Notes: generated by a model not told the origin, from the letters alone. A stretch of 64,000 nucleotides of DNA from Emticicia sp031378345 (GCA_031378345.1 JANNDY010000075.1:6206-70205), one strand, 5' to 3'. Counted from the stretch's first letter, positions 51,865 to 60,744 are shown. Translations and numbers: made by a program.

Positions 51865-54297
51865 ATGAAAATTTCATACAATTGGTTAAAAACGCTGATA
51901 GAAATAAACGAATCGGCAGAAGAAATTGGTAAATTATTGACCGCCACAGGTTTGGAAGTGGAAGGAATAGAAGAAATTGAGTCGGTTAAAGGTGGACTTA
52001 AAGGTTTTGTGGTGGGCGAAGTGCTTACTTGCGAAACTTTTATGGTTAAAGAAAAGCAGTTGAGCCTTACAACTGTTGATATTGGCACAGAAATTCCTTC
52101 GAGCATTGTGTGTGGGGCAGAAAATGTACGTGTAGGGCAAAAAGTGATTGTTGCCACTCTTGGAACGACCGTTTATTTTGCAGATGGTAAGAGTTTTGTT
52201 ATTGAAAAAAGAAAAGTTTACGGACACCCTTCTGAGGGCATGATTTGTGCCGAAGATGAAATCGGAATTGGCACTTCACATGATGGAATTTTGGTGTTAA
52301 ATACAGATTTAATAAATGGAACTCCAGCCAGTAAATATTTCAGCCTCGAACCAGATTTTCAAATCGAAATTGGACTTACACCAAACCGTGCTGATGCCGC
52401 TTCGCATTTGGGCGTAGCTCGAGATTTACGTGCGGTTTTGGGTCGTGAAATAAAAATGCCTTCGATTGAAAACTTCAAAACTTCTTCACAACAGTCTGAT
52501 TTTCAGATAGTTATAGAAAATAATGAGGCTTGTCCACGTTTTTGTGGCTTAGAAATTCGTGGAATTACGGTGCAAGAATCGCCAACTTGGTTGAAGAATG
52601 CTTTACAATCAATTGGCTTAAATCCTATCAATAATATTGTTGATATTACCAATTATATATGCCATACATTAGGGCAACCGATGCATGCTTTCGATGCTGA
52701 CGAAGTAAAAGGACATAAAATTGTAGTACGAGTTCCTGAAAGCGGAACGCCGCCCGAAGGAACAAAATTTACAACCCTCGATGGCACTGAACGCACACTT
52801 TCGGGCAACGATTTGATGGTTTGTAATGACCATGGGCCAATGGCAATTGCAGGAGTTTTTGGTGGTCAAAAATCTGGCATTAAGCCAACTACTCAAAATC
52901 TTTTCTTGGAAGTGGCTTATTTTAGTCCAGTTTGGGTGCGTCGAACTGCCACTTTTCATGGACTAAAAACCGATGCTTCGTTCAGATATGAGCGTGGCAC
53001 TGATCCAAATATGCCACCGTTTGCCATTCGTTTGGCAGCACTTTTGATGCAAGATGTAGCAGGTGGAGAAATTTTGGACAACGTAATTGATGTTTATCCA
53101 AATCCTATTGAAAACTTCAAATTTGGTGTAAAATATAAAAATATTAGTCGCTTAATTGGTAAAGACTTAGATAAAGATTTAATCAAAAATATCTTACAAA
53201 GTCTTGATATTCAGGTAATTAGCGATGATGGAAATGAAATGCAAGTGAGTGTTCCACCTTACAGAGTTGATGTTACGAGAGAAGCAGATGTGATTGAAGA
53301 AATCCTCAGAATTTATGGTTTTGGTAGCATCGAACTTTCCGAAAGCCTTCAAACAGATTATTTGTCGAGTTTCCCAGAGAAAGATATTGATAAATTACAA
53401 TTCAAGATTATTGAGCTTTTGGCAGGAAATGGTTTCAACGAAATTCAGACACTTTCTATTACTAAACCCGCTTATAATCAAGCACTTACAGCAACTGCAA
53501 AAGGTGAGGAAGTTAAATTGTTAAATCCATTAAGTGAAGAGCTTTCGGTGATGCGACAAAGTTTACTTTTGACTGGAATGGAGTCAATGGCTTATAATAT
53601 CAATCGCCGTCAGAAGGATTTGAAATTGTTTGAATTTGGACGAAGTTATTATAAAAAAGAAGATAAATATAAGGAAAGCAAGCATTTAGGACTTTGGCTA
53701 ACGGGCAATCGTCAGTCCGAAACTTGGGCAAATCCAAGTACACCAATTGCTTTTCATGATTTAGCAATGGCTGTTCAGCAAGTTTTGAAAGCCATGAAAG
53801 TAAGCAAATTTGATACTCAGGAAGCTGATTCAAACATTTTTCAATATGGCTTATCTTATTTATTAAACAAAAAACCTTTGGTGAGTTTGGGTTTAGTAAA
53901 AACTTCTTTGGCAAAATTGGCAGATGTAAAACAAGCGGTTTTTTATGCAGATTTTGATTGGGAATATTTATTAAAACAATATTCTGATAAAGTAGCTTTT
54001 GCAGGAATTCCGAAGTTTCCCGAAGTTCGCCGTGATTTGTCAATAGTGATTGATTCGACAGTAAATTTTGAACAAATTTCAGCAATTGCTTCCAAAACAG
54101 AGCGAAATTTATTGCAAAATATCAATGTTTTTGATGTGTATGCTGGGGAAAAATTGGGTGAAGGCAAAAAATCATATTCGGTAAGTTTCACGCTCCTCGA
54201 CAAAGAAAAAACTCTAACCGACGAAGTGATCGACAAATCAATGCAACGCCTCATTGCCGCTTATGAAAAAGATTTAGGGGCGGTGATTAGAAAATAA
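51865..54297 (+). CDS. pheT: Phenylalanyl-tRNA synthetase beta subunit
   Basis: 810 residues. The N-terminal tRNA-binding EMAP-like domain (about 40-150) is followed by B3/B4 editing domains, B5 (VIDVYPNP region onward) and the C-terminal ferredoxin-fold anticodon-binding domain (FPEVRRDLSIVIDSTVNF near 710). It charges tRNA-Phe with PheS. Residues 291-301 read VPESGTPPEGT, where related enzymes have a shorter LPEGTKF-like loop; the extra residues coincide with a 15-bp GC-rich element at 52743-52757. pheS is not adjacent. Confidence 0.96.
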   Translation: MKISYNWLKTLIEINESAEEIGKLLTATGLEVEGIEEIESVKGGLKGFVVGEVLTCETFMVKEKQLSLTTVDIGTEIPSSIVCGAENVRVGQKVIVATLGTTVYFADGKSFVIEKRKVYGHPSEGMICAEDEIGIGTSHDGILVLNTDLINGTPASKYFSLEPDFQIEIGLTPNRADAASHLGVARDLRAVLGREIKMPSIENFKTSSQQSDFQIVIENNEACPRFCGLEIRGITVQESPTWLKNALQSIGLNPINNIVDITNYICHTLGQPMHAFDADEVKGHKIVVRVPESGTPPEGTKFTTLDGTERTLSGNDLMVCNDHGPMAIAGVFGGQKSGIKPTTQNLFLEVAYFSPVWVRRTATFHGLKTDASFRYERGTDPNMPPFAIRLAALLMQDVAGGEILDNVIDVYPNPIENFKFGVKYKNISRLIGKDLDKDLIKNILQSLDIQVISDDGNEMQVSVPPYRVDVTREADVIEEILRIYGFGSIELSESLQTDYLSSFPEKDIDKLQFKIIELLAGNGFNEIQTLSITKPAYNQALTATAKGEEVKLLNPLSEELSVMRQSLLLTGMESMAYNINRRQKDLKLFEFGRSYYKKEDKYKESKHLGLWLTGNRQSETWANPSTPIAFHDLAMAVQQVLKAMKVSKFDTQEADSNIFQYGLSYLLNKKPLVSLGLVKTSLAKLADVKQAVFYADFDWEYLLKQYSDKVAFAGIPKFPEVRRDLSIVIDSTVNFEQISAIASKTERNLLQNINVFDVYAGEKLGEGKKSYSVSFTLLDKEKTLTDEVIDKSMQRLIAAYEKDLGAVIRK
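52743..52757 (+). repeat. 15-bp GC-rich insertion element inside pheT
   Basis: CGGAACGCCGCCCGA, an exact consensus copy preceded by AAG, in frame, encoding part of SGTPPE in a surface loop before KFTTLDG. GAA flanks the inserted codons on both sides. Confidence 0.85.
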
Positions 54298-54406
54298 TGG
54301 TTAATGGTGAATGATGAATTTTTTAAATTATACCTCTATTAAAGATGAATTAAAATGTAACTATTTTAAGCAAATTTCAGTCATAACTAAAATCATAAAA
54401 AAAAAC

Positions 54407-55024
54407 ATGAAAAAATACTTAGTAATTGGCATTTCAGTAACATTTTTGGGCGTATTTTCGACAAATAATTCTTACGCAGAAAACGCTTTTCCAATAATAC
54501 AACAAGATTCTACACAAGATGCAGAAGTGCTTTTAGATAAAGCAATCGTGGCACAAGAAGCAGGAAATGTTGAAATTTCTATGCAATCTTTGACCGCAGG
54601 AACAGCAGCTTTGGAAAAAGAAGCAAGTGCAGATAAAGGAAGTTTTAAAGACAAACTTTTGAGTCAGGTTGGTACTTTACAAAAATTTGCTCCGATGCTC
54701 AAAAGTGGACTCCTGAAAGGAGATGTTTTTAAAAAAGCAGTCAATATGATAAAAATGTTATTGGCAGCCAAACGCATGGAAAGTATGTTGGGGGGGTCAA
54801 GTTTATTAGGAAACGTAGGCGGATTGACAAAAAACTTAGGTTTAATGAAAGTTGGAATGTCTGCATTAGGAGGCGAATCTCAAGATAAATTAGGGGGATT
54901 ACTTTCATCAGCAATGAGTGGCGTAGGCAACCTCAGCAAAGGTGGAATAACAGCAAAAGCTGCCGAACCAGCAGTAAAAAAACAACTTGGAGGAATATTA
55001 GACTTTGTGAAAGGAGCGATTTGA
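54407..55024 (+). CDS. Secreted hypothetical protein
   Basis: 205 residues from the ATG at 54407 (MKKYLVIGISVTFLGVFSTN), giving a signal peptide; the upstream ATG at 54311 adds a non-signal stretch. The mature part is Ala/Gly/Leu-rich and helical (GTAALEKEASADKGSFKDKL), then Gly-rich (MLGGSSLLGNVGGLTKNLGL), ending LDFVKGAI. I recognise no family. It is followed by a strong terminator. Confidence 0.65.
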   Translation: MKKYLVIGISVTFLGVFSTNNSYAENAFPIIQQDSTQDAEVLLDKAIVAQEAGNVEISMQSLTAGTAALEKEASADKGSFKDKLLSQVGTLQKFAPMLKSGLLKGDVFKKAVNMIKMLLAAKRMESMLGGSSLLGNVGGLTKNLGLMKVGMSALGGESQDKLGGLLSSAMSGVGNLSKGGITAKAAEPAVKKQLGGILDFVKGAI

Positions 55025-55068
55025 GTATAAATTGTAAAGTTCAGAATGTAGTATTTTTACACATCAAT

Positions 55069-55104
55069 AAAAAAATCCTGATAAAATTTTTATCAGGATT
55101 TTTT
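55069..55104. terminator. Strong terminator
   Basis: AAAATCCTGATAAAA and TTTTTATCAGGATTTTTT form a long stem between convergent genes. Confidence 0.9.
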
Positions 55105-55130
55105 GTGGACTATTGTCTTTTGATTTTCGT

Positions 55131-55925
55131 TTAAATCGCCACAGGAGCTTTTATGCCAGGATATGGCTCATATTCTTCAAGTTTGAAATCTTCAAATTTA
55201 AAGTCAAAAACACTTTTTATTGCTGGATTTAAAATCATTTTTGGCAATTTTCGGGGTTCACGAGAAAGCTGTAAATCAACTTGTTCCAAATGATTTGAAT
55301 ATATATGAGTATCTCCGCCCGTCCAGATAAATTCGTGTGCTTCGAGTCCACATTCTTGTGCAACCATCATCGTAAACAAAGCATACGAAGCAATATTGAA
55401 TGGAACGCCCAAAAATACATCAGCACTTCGTTGGTATAATTGGCAAGAAAGTTTGTTCTCGGCTACATAAAACTGAAAAAAAGCATGGCAAGGCATCAAA
55501 GCCATTTGCGATAATTCACCTACATTCCAAGCAGAAACAATGATTCTACGAGAATCTGGCGACTTTTTCAGTTGATTGAGTGCTTCTTTCAACTGGTCAA
55601 TTACTTCTCCATTTGGACCAGCCCAGCTACGCCATTGTTTACCATAAACAGGACCCAAATCGCCATTTTCGTCCTCCCATTCGTTCCAAATCGAAACACC
55701 ATTTTCTTTCAAATATGCTGTATTTGTTTCACCTTTTATAAACCACAAAAGTTCGTGAATGATAGATTTTGTATGTACTTTTTTGGTTGTAACCAATGGA
55801 AAACCTTCTTGCAAATTGAACCTCATTTGATAGCCAAAAACACTAATAGTACCTGTGCCTGTTCGGTCGGTTTTTTTTGTGCCGTTTTCGAGAATATGTT
55901 TAAGAAGGTCGTGGTATTGTTTCAT
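55131..55925 (-). CDS. thyA: Thymidylate synthase
   Basis: 264 residues, the same length as E. coli ThyA. It makes dTMP from dUMP using methylene-tetrahydrofolate. The active-site Cys is Cys146 in LMPCHAFFQF. Other landmarks are RTGTGTISVFG, WNEWEDENGDLGPVYGKQWR, CQLYQRSADVFLGVPFNIASYAL and the C-terminal PGIKAPVAI. A TATATTTG -7-like sequence lies just upstream (minus, 55957-55950). Confidence 0.97.
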   Translation of the reverse strand: MKQYHDLLKHILENGTKKTDRTGTGTISVFGYQMRFNLQEGFPLVTTKKVHTKSIIHELLWFIKGETNTAYLKENGVSIWNEWEDENGDLGPVYGKQWRSWAGPNGEVIDQLKEALNQLKKSPDSRRIIVSAWNVGELSQMALMPCHAFFQFYVAENKLSCQLYQRSADVFLGVPFNIASYALFTMMVAQECGLEAHEFIWTGGDTHIYSNHLEQVDLQLSREPRKLPKMILNPAIKSVFDFKFEDFKLEEYEPYPGIKAPVAI

Positions 55926-55975
55926 TTATGGGAAAAATATGAGTTTTTGCAAATATAAGGAGAATAAATAAAAAA

Positions 55976-56006
55976 CGGAAGGCATCGCTCTAAGCGATGC
56001 CTTCCG
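55976..56006. repeat. Palindromic GGAAGGC hairpin, copy 2
   Basis: CGGAAGGCATCGCT and AGCGATGCCTTCCG form a perfect 14-bp stem around CTA. It is related to copy 1 at 12154-12184 with a compensatory T:A to A:T change. Confidence 0.8.
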
Positions 56007-56049
56007 AAATGTAAGACTGAAGGCTAAAAACTGGCAACTGAAAACTAAA

Positions 56050-56265
56050 CTATTGCTTCTCGCAACAAGATTTACTTTCTTTTTTACACGCTTTTTCCTC
56101 AGCTTTCGTACATTCTTTACCCATATCTTTTGTGCATTCTTTCGAGCAACTTATTTCTTTTTTTGCAGCTTCTTTACGTGCTTTTCTTCCTTTTTCTTTG
56201 TCGAAAGCATAAACAGCAGCTCCTGCCGAAACTACTAATGCGAAAACTATAATGATTTTTTTCAT
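56050..56265 (-). CDS. Small exported Lys/Cys-rich protein
   Basis: 71 residues from the ATG at 56265 (MKKIIIVFALVVSAGAAVYA), with a signal peptide. The mature 50 residues are about one-third Lys/Glu with six cysteines (EISCSKECTKDMGKECTKAE, KACKKESKSCCEKQ). The CxxxC-like spacing hints at metal binding or disulfides, but I recognise no family. It lies between thyA and an OsmC gene. Confidence 0.6.
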   Translation of the reverse strand: MKKIIIVFALVVSAGAAVYAFDKEKGRKARKEAAKKEISCSKECTKDMGKECTKAEEKACKKESKSCCEKQ

Positions 56266-56335
56266 GTCTTTATTTTTACTTATTAGATGATAACTAAACC
56301 GGACTTTTAATTGTATACTCAAATATTATACCAAA

Positions 56336-56755
56336 CTAATTGATTGATAATGAGTGAGTTATCTCGGAACTTGGTGATAATTGTGCCGTAGCTGAGCAGT
56401 ATTTTTCCATCGAAAGTTTGATGGCTCGTTCAACTTTTACCAAATCTAAATTGCCTTTGAATGCAAAATGAACGTTGATTTTTCGGAAAGGACTCATTTC
56501 TGTTCCTTCGATTTTCTCACGATGCCCATCTACAGAAATACGTAAATCTTCAATGGTTTGGCGTTGTTTTTTCAAAATCAAAATAACATCAATGGCTGTG
56601 CATCCACCCAAACCCATCAAAAGCAATTCCATTGGTCTTGCTCCCAAATTATGCCCACCAATATCAACATTTGCATCAATATGATTGGTAACTCCTGATG
56701 CTCCAGATGCTTCAAAATGAAAGGCATCATCAACTCTTACTAATTCTACTTTCAT
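56336..56755 (-). CDS. OsmC-family protein
   Basis: 139 residues. The OsmC/Ohr-type fold has GLGGCTAIDVILILKKQRQ, which contains the first redox Cys, and a C-terminal SMEKYCSATAQLSPSSEITHSL, which contains the second Cys. These proteins often reduce peroxides through the cysteine pair. It lacks an adjacent OhrR regulator gene. Confidence 0.9.
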   Translation of the reverse strand: MKVELVRVDDAFHFEASGASGVTNHIDANVDIGGHNLGARPMELLLMGLGGCTAIDVILILKKQRQTIEDLRISVDGHREKIEGTEMSPFRKINVHFAFKGNLDLVKVERAIKLSMEKYCSATAQLSPSSEITHSLSIN

Positions 56756-57127
56756 AATAAAATCAAAATAATATAAAACTTAATATTAATGTTTTTTCAA
56801 CAAAAAATATGGTATTCAAAGTTTCATTAAATATAATTTGTTTTTGTATGTATTAGAATAATTATATTTAATTAAAAATATTTTATATTTAATTTTAAAC
56901 CTATTTTTACTGTTTTTAATCAAATAATTTCAATTTTCACAAAATTTAAAACCTAAAAATACACATTAAGTAAAATATAATTGTATTATTCCAATAATTA
57001 AATTTCATAAAAAAAGAATATACGCAAAATATTATTTGGTGTTATCATTAATAGACAAAATATATTAGAAAATACTTGACATATATCAATAAAATATACT
57101 ATGTTTGTATCATAAAACAACAGAATA
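56756..57127. other. Very AT-rich gap
   Basis: About 300 bp of nearly pure A/T with short ATTTAATTAAAAATATTT-like words, then the promoter at 57076. No DnaA boxes, gene or hairpin family was recognised. Confidence 0.5.
57076..57107 (+). promoter_or_regulatory. Promoter of the gene at 57128
   Basis: TTGACA at 57076 and TATGTTTG at 57100-57107 fit the TTTG/TAnnTTTG pattern 20 bp before the ATG. Confidence 0.7.
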
Positions 57128-57418
57128 ATGAGAAATCACATAGACGAAGAAACTTACACATGGTCTTTTAAAGTATTTGGTCTTCTAGGAGTCCTACTTT
57201 TATTGGTAAATATATTTTTATATTTTTCACCAGAGCCTACCCATGTAATGGCATTTAAGTTTGCCAGCTCTACATTTTTCTTATTATTGGCAGTCGGCAT
57301 TTGGATGCGTTTAGAGTACTTGAAAGTATTCAAAGTAGCCATTTACAAAGCTCGTCGTGTACCAATGTGGGCATCAGTTTTTGTTTTTGTTTTTGTAGCA
57401 TTTTCGAGATTTTTCTAA
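57128..57418 (+). CDS. Small membrane protein
   Basis: 96 residues with three predicted membrane helices (about 17-35, 44-60, 78-93) and no known motif; the N-terminus is charged (MRNHIDEETYTWSFKVFG). It is well-expressed-looking, with a clear promoter (57076) and terminator (57446). Confidence 0.7.
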   Translation: MRNHIDEETYTWSFKVFGLLGVLLLLVNIFLYFSPEPTHVMAFKFASSTFFLLLAVGIWMRLEYLKVFKVAIYKARRVPMWASVFVFVFVAFSRFF

Positions 57419-57445
57419 AATATTATTATAAAGGTGAGTTTATAG

Positions 57446-57479
57446 AAAAGAGCGAGGCATTTGTCTTGCTCTTTTTTTG
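57446..57479 (+). terminator. Terminator after the small membrane protein gene
   Basis: AAAAGAGCGAG and CTTGCTCTTTT form a stem with a T-rich tail. Confidence 0.8.
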
Positions 57480-57609
57480 TTTTGAATCCAAAAACTGCCT
57501 TTTTGTCTATATTTTTCTTACATAATTCATACTTTTCGGTCATTTTTTCCGAAAAACTACTCTCTGCACACTTTTTGAGGACTATTTTGAAACAAATAAT
57601 CTGCAAACT

Positions 57610-60231
57610 ATGAACTTCAATCAATATACTATTAAAGCCCAAGAAGTAATTCAGAAGGCTTCCGAAATTGCCCAAGCCAACGGGCAACAAGGCATCGAAA
57701 CTGGGCATATTCTAAAAGCAATTTTGGAAGAAGATGCCAATACCGCTACTTTTCTTCTGAAAAAATCGGAAGTGAATTTTGAAACGATTCAGTCGAAATT
57801 AGAAACAATCATTTCGACTTATCCAAAAGTTTCGGGCGGAACAGCACAAGCATATTTGAGCAATGATGCCACACAAACTTTGAGCAAAGCCAATGTTTTG
57901 ATAAAAGATTTTGGTGATGAATTTATAAGTGTCGAAATTTTACTTTTAAGTTTGCTTTCTGGACGAGATTCCATTGCTAACTTATTGAAAACCAACAACT
58001 TAACAGAAAAAAAAATAAAAGAATCCATCAAAGAATTAAGAGGAAATAGCACTGTGAAAGACCAAAATGCCGAAAATACTTACCAAGCCCTTTCTCGATA
58101 TAGCAAAAATCTGAATGATTTGGCTCGAAAAGGCAAAATAGACCCAGTTATTGGGCGAGATGAAGAAATTCGCAGAGTTTTGCAGATTTTATCTCGCCGA
58201 ACAAAAAATAATCCAATACTTTTGGGCGAACCTGGCGTTGGAAAAACAGCCATCGTAGAAGGTTTGGCTCAAAGAATTGTATCGGGCGATGTTCCCGAAA
58301 ACCTAAAATCAAAAACCATCGTTTCGCTTGATATGGGTTTGTTGATTGCTGGTGCAAAATACAAAGGTGAATTTGAAGAGCGACTAAAAGCAGTCATTAA
58401 GGAAGTTACAGATTCGGACGGAGAAATAGTTTTGTTTATTGACGAAATTCATACGCTCGTGGGAGCTGGTGCAGGTGGCGAAGGTGCAATGGATGCGGCA
58501 AATTTGCTAAAACCTGCTCTTTCTCGTGGCGAATTGCACACTATTGGAGCAACGACACTCAACGAATACCAAAAATATATTGAAAAAGACAAGGCTTTGG
58601 AACGACGTTTTCAGACTGTTATTGTTGATGAGCCAAATGTGGCAGATGCGATTTCGATTTTGCGTGGAATCAAAGATAAATATGAGTTGCATCATGGCGT
58701 AAGGATTCAAGATGATGCCGTAATTGCTGCCGTTGAGTTGTCAAATCGCTATATTTCTGATAGATTTCTGCCTGATAAAGCCATTGATTTGATGGACGAG
58801 GCAGCTTCAAAATTGCGTTTGGAAATGGACTCAATGCCCGAAGAATTGGACGAATTGAATCGTAAAATCATGCAATTTGAAATTGAACGAGAAGCCATTC
58901 GTAGAGAAAATAACCGTGAAAAAGAAGCCACTTTGAACAAAGATATTGCCGATTTAAGCGAAAAACGCAACGAATTGAAGGCAAAATGGGAAAATGAGAA
59001 AGGTTCACTCAACGAAATCCGTTCTTTGAAAGAACTAATTGACCAACTAAAATTAGAAGCCGACCAAGCCGAACGTGCAGGAGATTATGGAAAAGTTGCC
59101 GAAATTCGTTACGGTAAATTAGTTGAAGCCAATGAACGTTTGAACGAAATTCAAACAAGCAATGACCAAAAACCAGATACACTTTTAAATGAGGAAGTAA
59201 CTCCCGAAAATATTGCTGAAATTGTGGCAAAATGGACTGGTGTTCCTGTCATAAAAATGCTTCAAAGTGAGCGTGAAAAATTGCTTCATTTGGAAGATGA
59301 ACTTCGCAAAAGAGTAGCAGGGCAGGAGGAAGCCATCGAACTGGTGGCTGATGCGGTGCGTCGCTCTCGTGCAGGAATGCAAGACCCAAAAAAACCAATC
59401 GGTAGCTTTTTGTTTTTGGGAAGTACAGGCGTTGGAAAGACGGAATTAGCAAAAGCTCTTGCCGAGTATTTGTTCAATGATGATACTGCCATGATAAGAA
59501 TTGACATGAGCGAGTATCAAGAACGCCACACCGTAAGTCGTTTGGTAGGAGCCCCTCCAGGATATGTGGGTTATGATGAAGGCGGACAATTGACCGAAGC
59601 CGTGAGAAGAAAACCATACAGCGTAATATTATTGGACGAAATAGAAAAAGCTCATCCAGATGTGTGGAATATTTTGTTGCAAGTTTTGGATGAAGGGCGT
59701 TTGACTGACAATAAAGGTCGCACGGCAAATTTCAAAAACTCGATTATTATTATGACTTCAAATATCGGTAGTCATATTATTCAAGATAAATATTTGGCAA
59801 GCAATGGCGATGAAAAAGGCTGGCAATTATATTATAAAGAAGAAGCCAAAAATGAGGTAATGGATTTGCTAAAAGCATCAGTTAGACCTGAATTTTTGAA
59901 TAGAATTGATGAAATCGTACTTTTCGACCCATTGACGAAAGCTAATATTCGTAGCATCGTTCAGATTCAATTTAAGCAAATTCAAACAAGATTATCAGAG
60001 CAAAACATCACTTTGGAAGCCTCTGATGAGGTTTTAGATAAATTAGGCGAAGAAGGTTACGACATTACTTACGGAGCAAGACCACTCAAAAGAGTATTAC
60101 AACGCCGAGTTTTGAACGAACTCTCAAAAGAGATTTTGTCAGGAAAAGTGCAAAAAGATTCGGTTGTGATGATGGAACTTGGAGGCGAAGGTGAGATAGT
60201 TTTTGAGAATATTGAGGTGGTCGAGGTTTGA
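57610..60231 (+). CDS. clpB: Disaggregase chaperone ClpB
   Basis: 873 residues. An N-domain (1-145), first AAA+ ring with Walker A GEPGVGKT (206-213) and FIDEIHTL, the coiled-coil middle domain (about 410-530) that defines ClpB, and a second AAA+ ring with GSTGVGKT (about 600-607). With DnaK it rescues aggregated proteins. The TATTTTGA just upstream resembles the -7 element but lacks one T. Confidence 0.97.
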   Translation: MNFNQYTIKAQEVIQKASEIAQANGQQGIETGHILKAILEEDANTATFLLKKSEVNFETIQSKLETIISTYPKVSGGTAQAYLSNDATQTLSKANVLIKDFGDEFISVEILLLSLLSGRDSIANLLKTNNLTEKKIKESIKELRGNSTVKDQNAENTYQALSRYSKNLNDLARKGKIDPVIGRDEEIRRVLQILSRRTKNNPILLGEPGVGKTAIVEGLAQRIVSGDVPENLKSKTIVSLDMGLLIAGAKYKGEFEERLKAVIKEVTDSDGEIVLFIDEIHTLVGAGAGGEGAMDAANLLKPALSRGELHTIGATTLNEYQKYIEKDKALERRFQTVIVDEPNVADAISILRGIKDKYELHHGVRIQDDAVIAAVELSNRYISDRFLPDKAIDLMDEAASKLRLEMDSMPEELDELNRKIMQFEIEREAIRRENNREKEATLNKDIADLSEKRNELKAKWENEKGSLNEIRSLKELIDQLKLEADQAERAGDYGKVAEIRYGKLVEANERLNEIQTSNDQKPDTLLNEEVTPENIAEIVAKWTGVPVIKMLQSEREKLLHLEDELRKRVAGQEEAIELVADAVRRSRAGMQDPKKPIGSFLFLGSTGVGKTELAKALAEYLFNDDTAMIRIDMSEYQERHTVSRLVGAPPGYVGYDEGGQLTEAVRRKPYSVILLDEIEKAHPDVWNILLQVLDEGRLTDNKGRTANFKNSIIIMTSNIGSHIIQDKYLASNGDEKGWQLYYKEEAKNEVMDLLKASVRPEFLNRIDEIVLFDPLTKANIRSIVQIQFKQIQTRLSEQNITLEASDEVLDKLGEEGYDITYGARPLKRVLQRRVLNELSKEILSGKVQKDSVVMMELGGEGEIVFENIEVVEV

Positions 60232-60246
60232 TAAAATAGGTTTCTA

Positions 60247-60281
60247 AAAATCCCATCAAGGTGAAATTTGATGGGATTTTT
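60247..60281 (+). terminator. Terminator after clpB
   Basis: AAAATCCCATCAA and TTGATGGGATTTT form a stem around an 8-nt loop, then T. Confidence 0.9.
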
Positions 60282-60287
60282 AAGTTT

Positions 60288-60585
60288 TTAAAAAGCAGAA
60301 CCTTCTGATTTATTTTGAGCAATTAAAGAACTAATAACTCTTTTGGAGTTCTCTTCTTTAAATATATTTTTTAAAGTTTCAATAAGTTGTTGCTCATCTT
60401 CAACTTCATATATTCCCTCGAAATCTTCTAACGAACATGGATAAAAAAATATATTTTCATTATGGATATATTCTGAATATTTGATTTCATCTTGTTTTCA
60501 TTCTTTTTCAAAAGGTTTTTTTTCTCCAACATTAACAATGAATTTCAAGCTATCTTTCAAGTTGAAAACTATACTCGCAGGATTT
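60288..60585 (-). pseudogene. Broken hypothetical gene with internal stop
   Basis: On the minus strand one frame reads PASIVFNLKDSLKFIVNV, then EKKPFEKE, an in-frame TGA (60498-60500), then KQDEIKYSEYIHNENIFF and on to ENSKRVISSLIAQNKSEGSAF with a TAA at 60288-60290. A Trp codon (TGG to TGA) at the stop would restore it. The upstream side runs into a 13-T homopolymer (about 60583-60595), so the start is lost. No family is recognised. No intact copy is in the window. Confidence 0.6.
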
Positions 60586-60613
60586 TTTTTTTTTTAATGA
60601 TAACGTTTTATGA

Positions 60614-60631
60614 ATATGCAAATTTGCATAT
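60614..60631. promoter_or_regulatory. 18-bp palindrome upstream of the GMC oxidoreductase gene
   Basis: ATATGCAAATTTGCATAT is a perfect palindrome about 150 bp before the GMC start, just upstream of the promoter. It could be a regulator-binding site. Confidence 0.45.
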
Positions 60632-60714
60632 ATACAGATTTGTATATTTGTAAATACTTGAACCAACCAAGAAAATTGCAAAAACAATGAAGTAATATAG
60701 TCAGTAAAAAAGAC

Positions 60715-60744
60715 TTGTTTTTTTACTGATTTTTCATAAATTTG
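60715..60744 (+). promoter_or_regulatory. Promoter of the GMC oxidoreductase gene
   Basis: TTG at 60715-60717 and TAAATTTG at 60737-60744 are spaced 19 bp. It overlaps a CAGTAAAAAA/TTTTTTACTG hairpin (about 60702-60727), which may terminate transcription from upstream. Confidence 0.65.

Noticed and set aside
56756..57070. A CRISPR array or small RNA in the AT-rich gap
   Set aside because: No regularly spaced repeats and no stable structure could be supported by eye.
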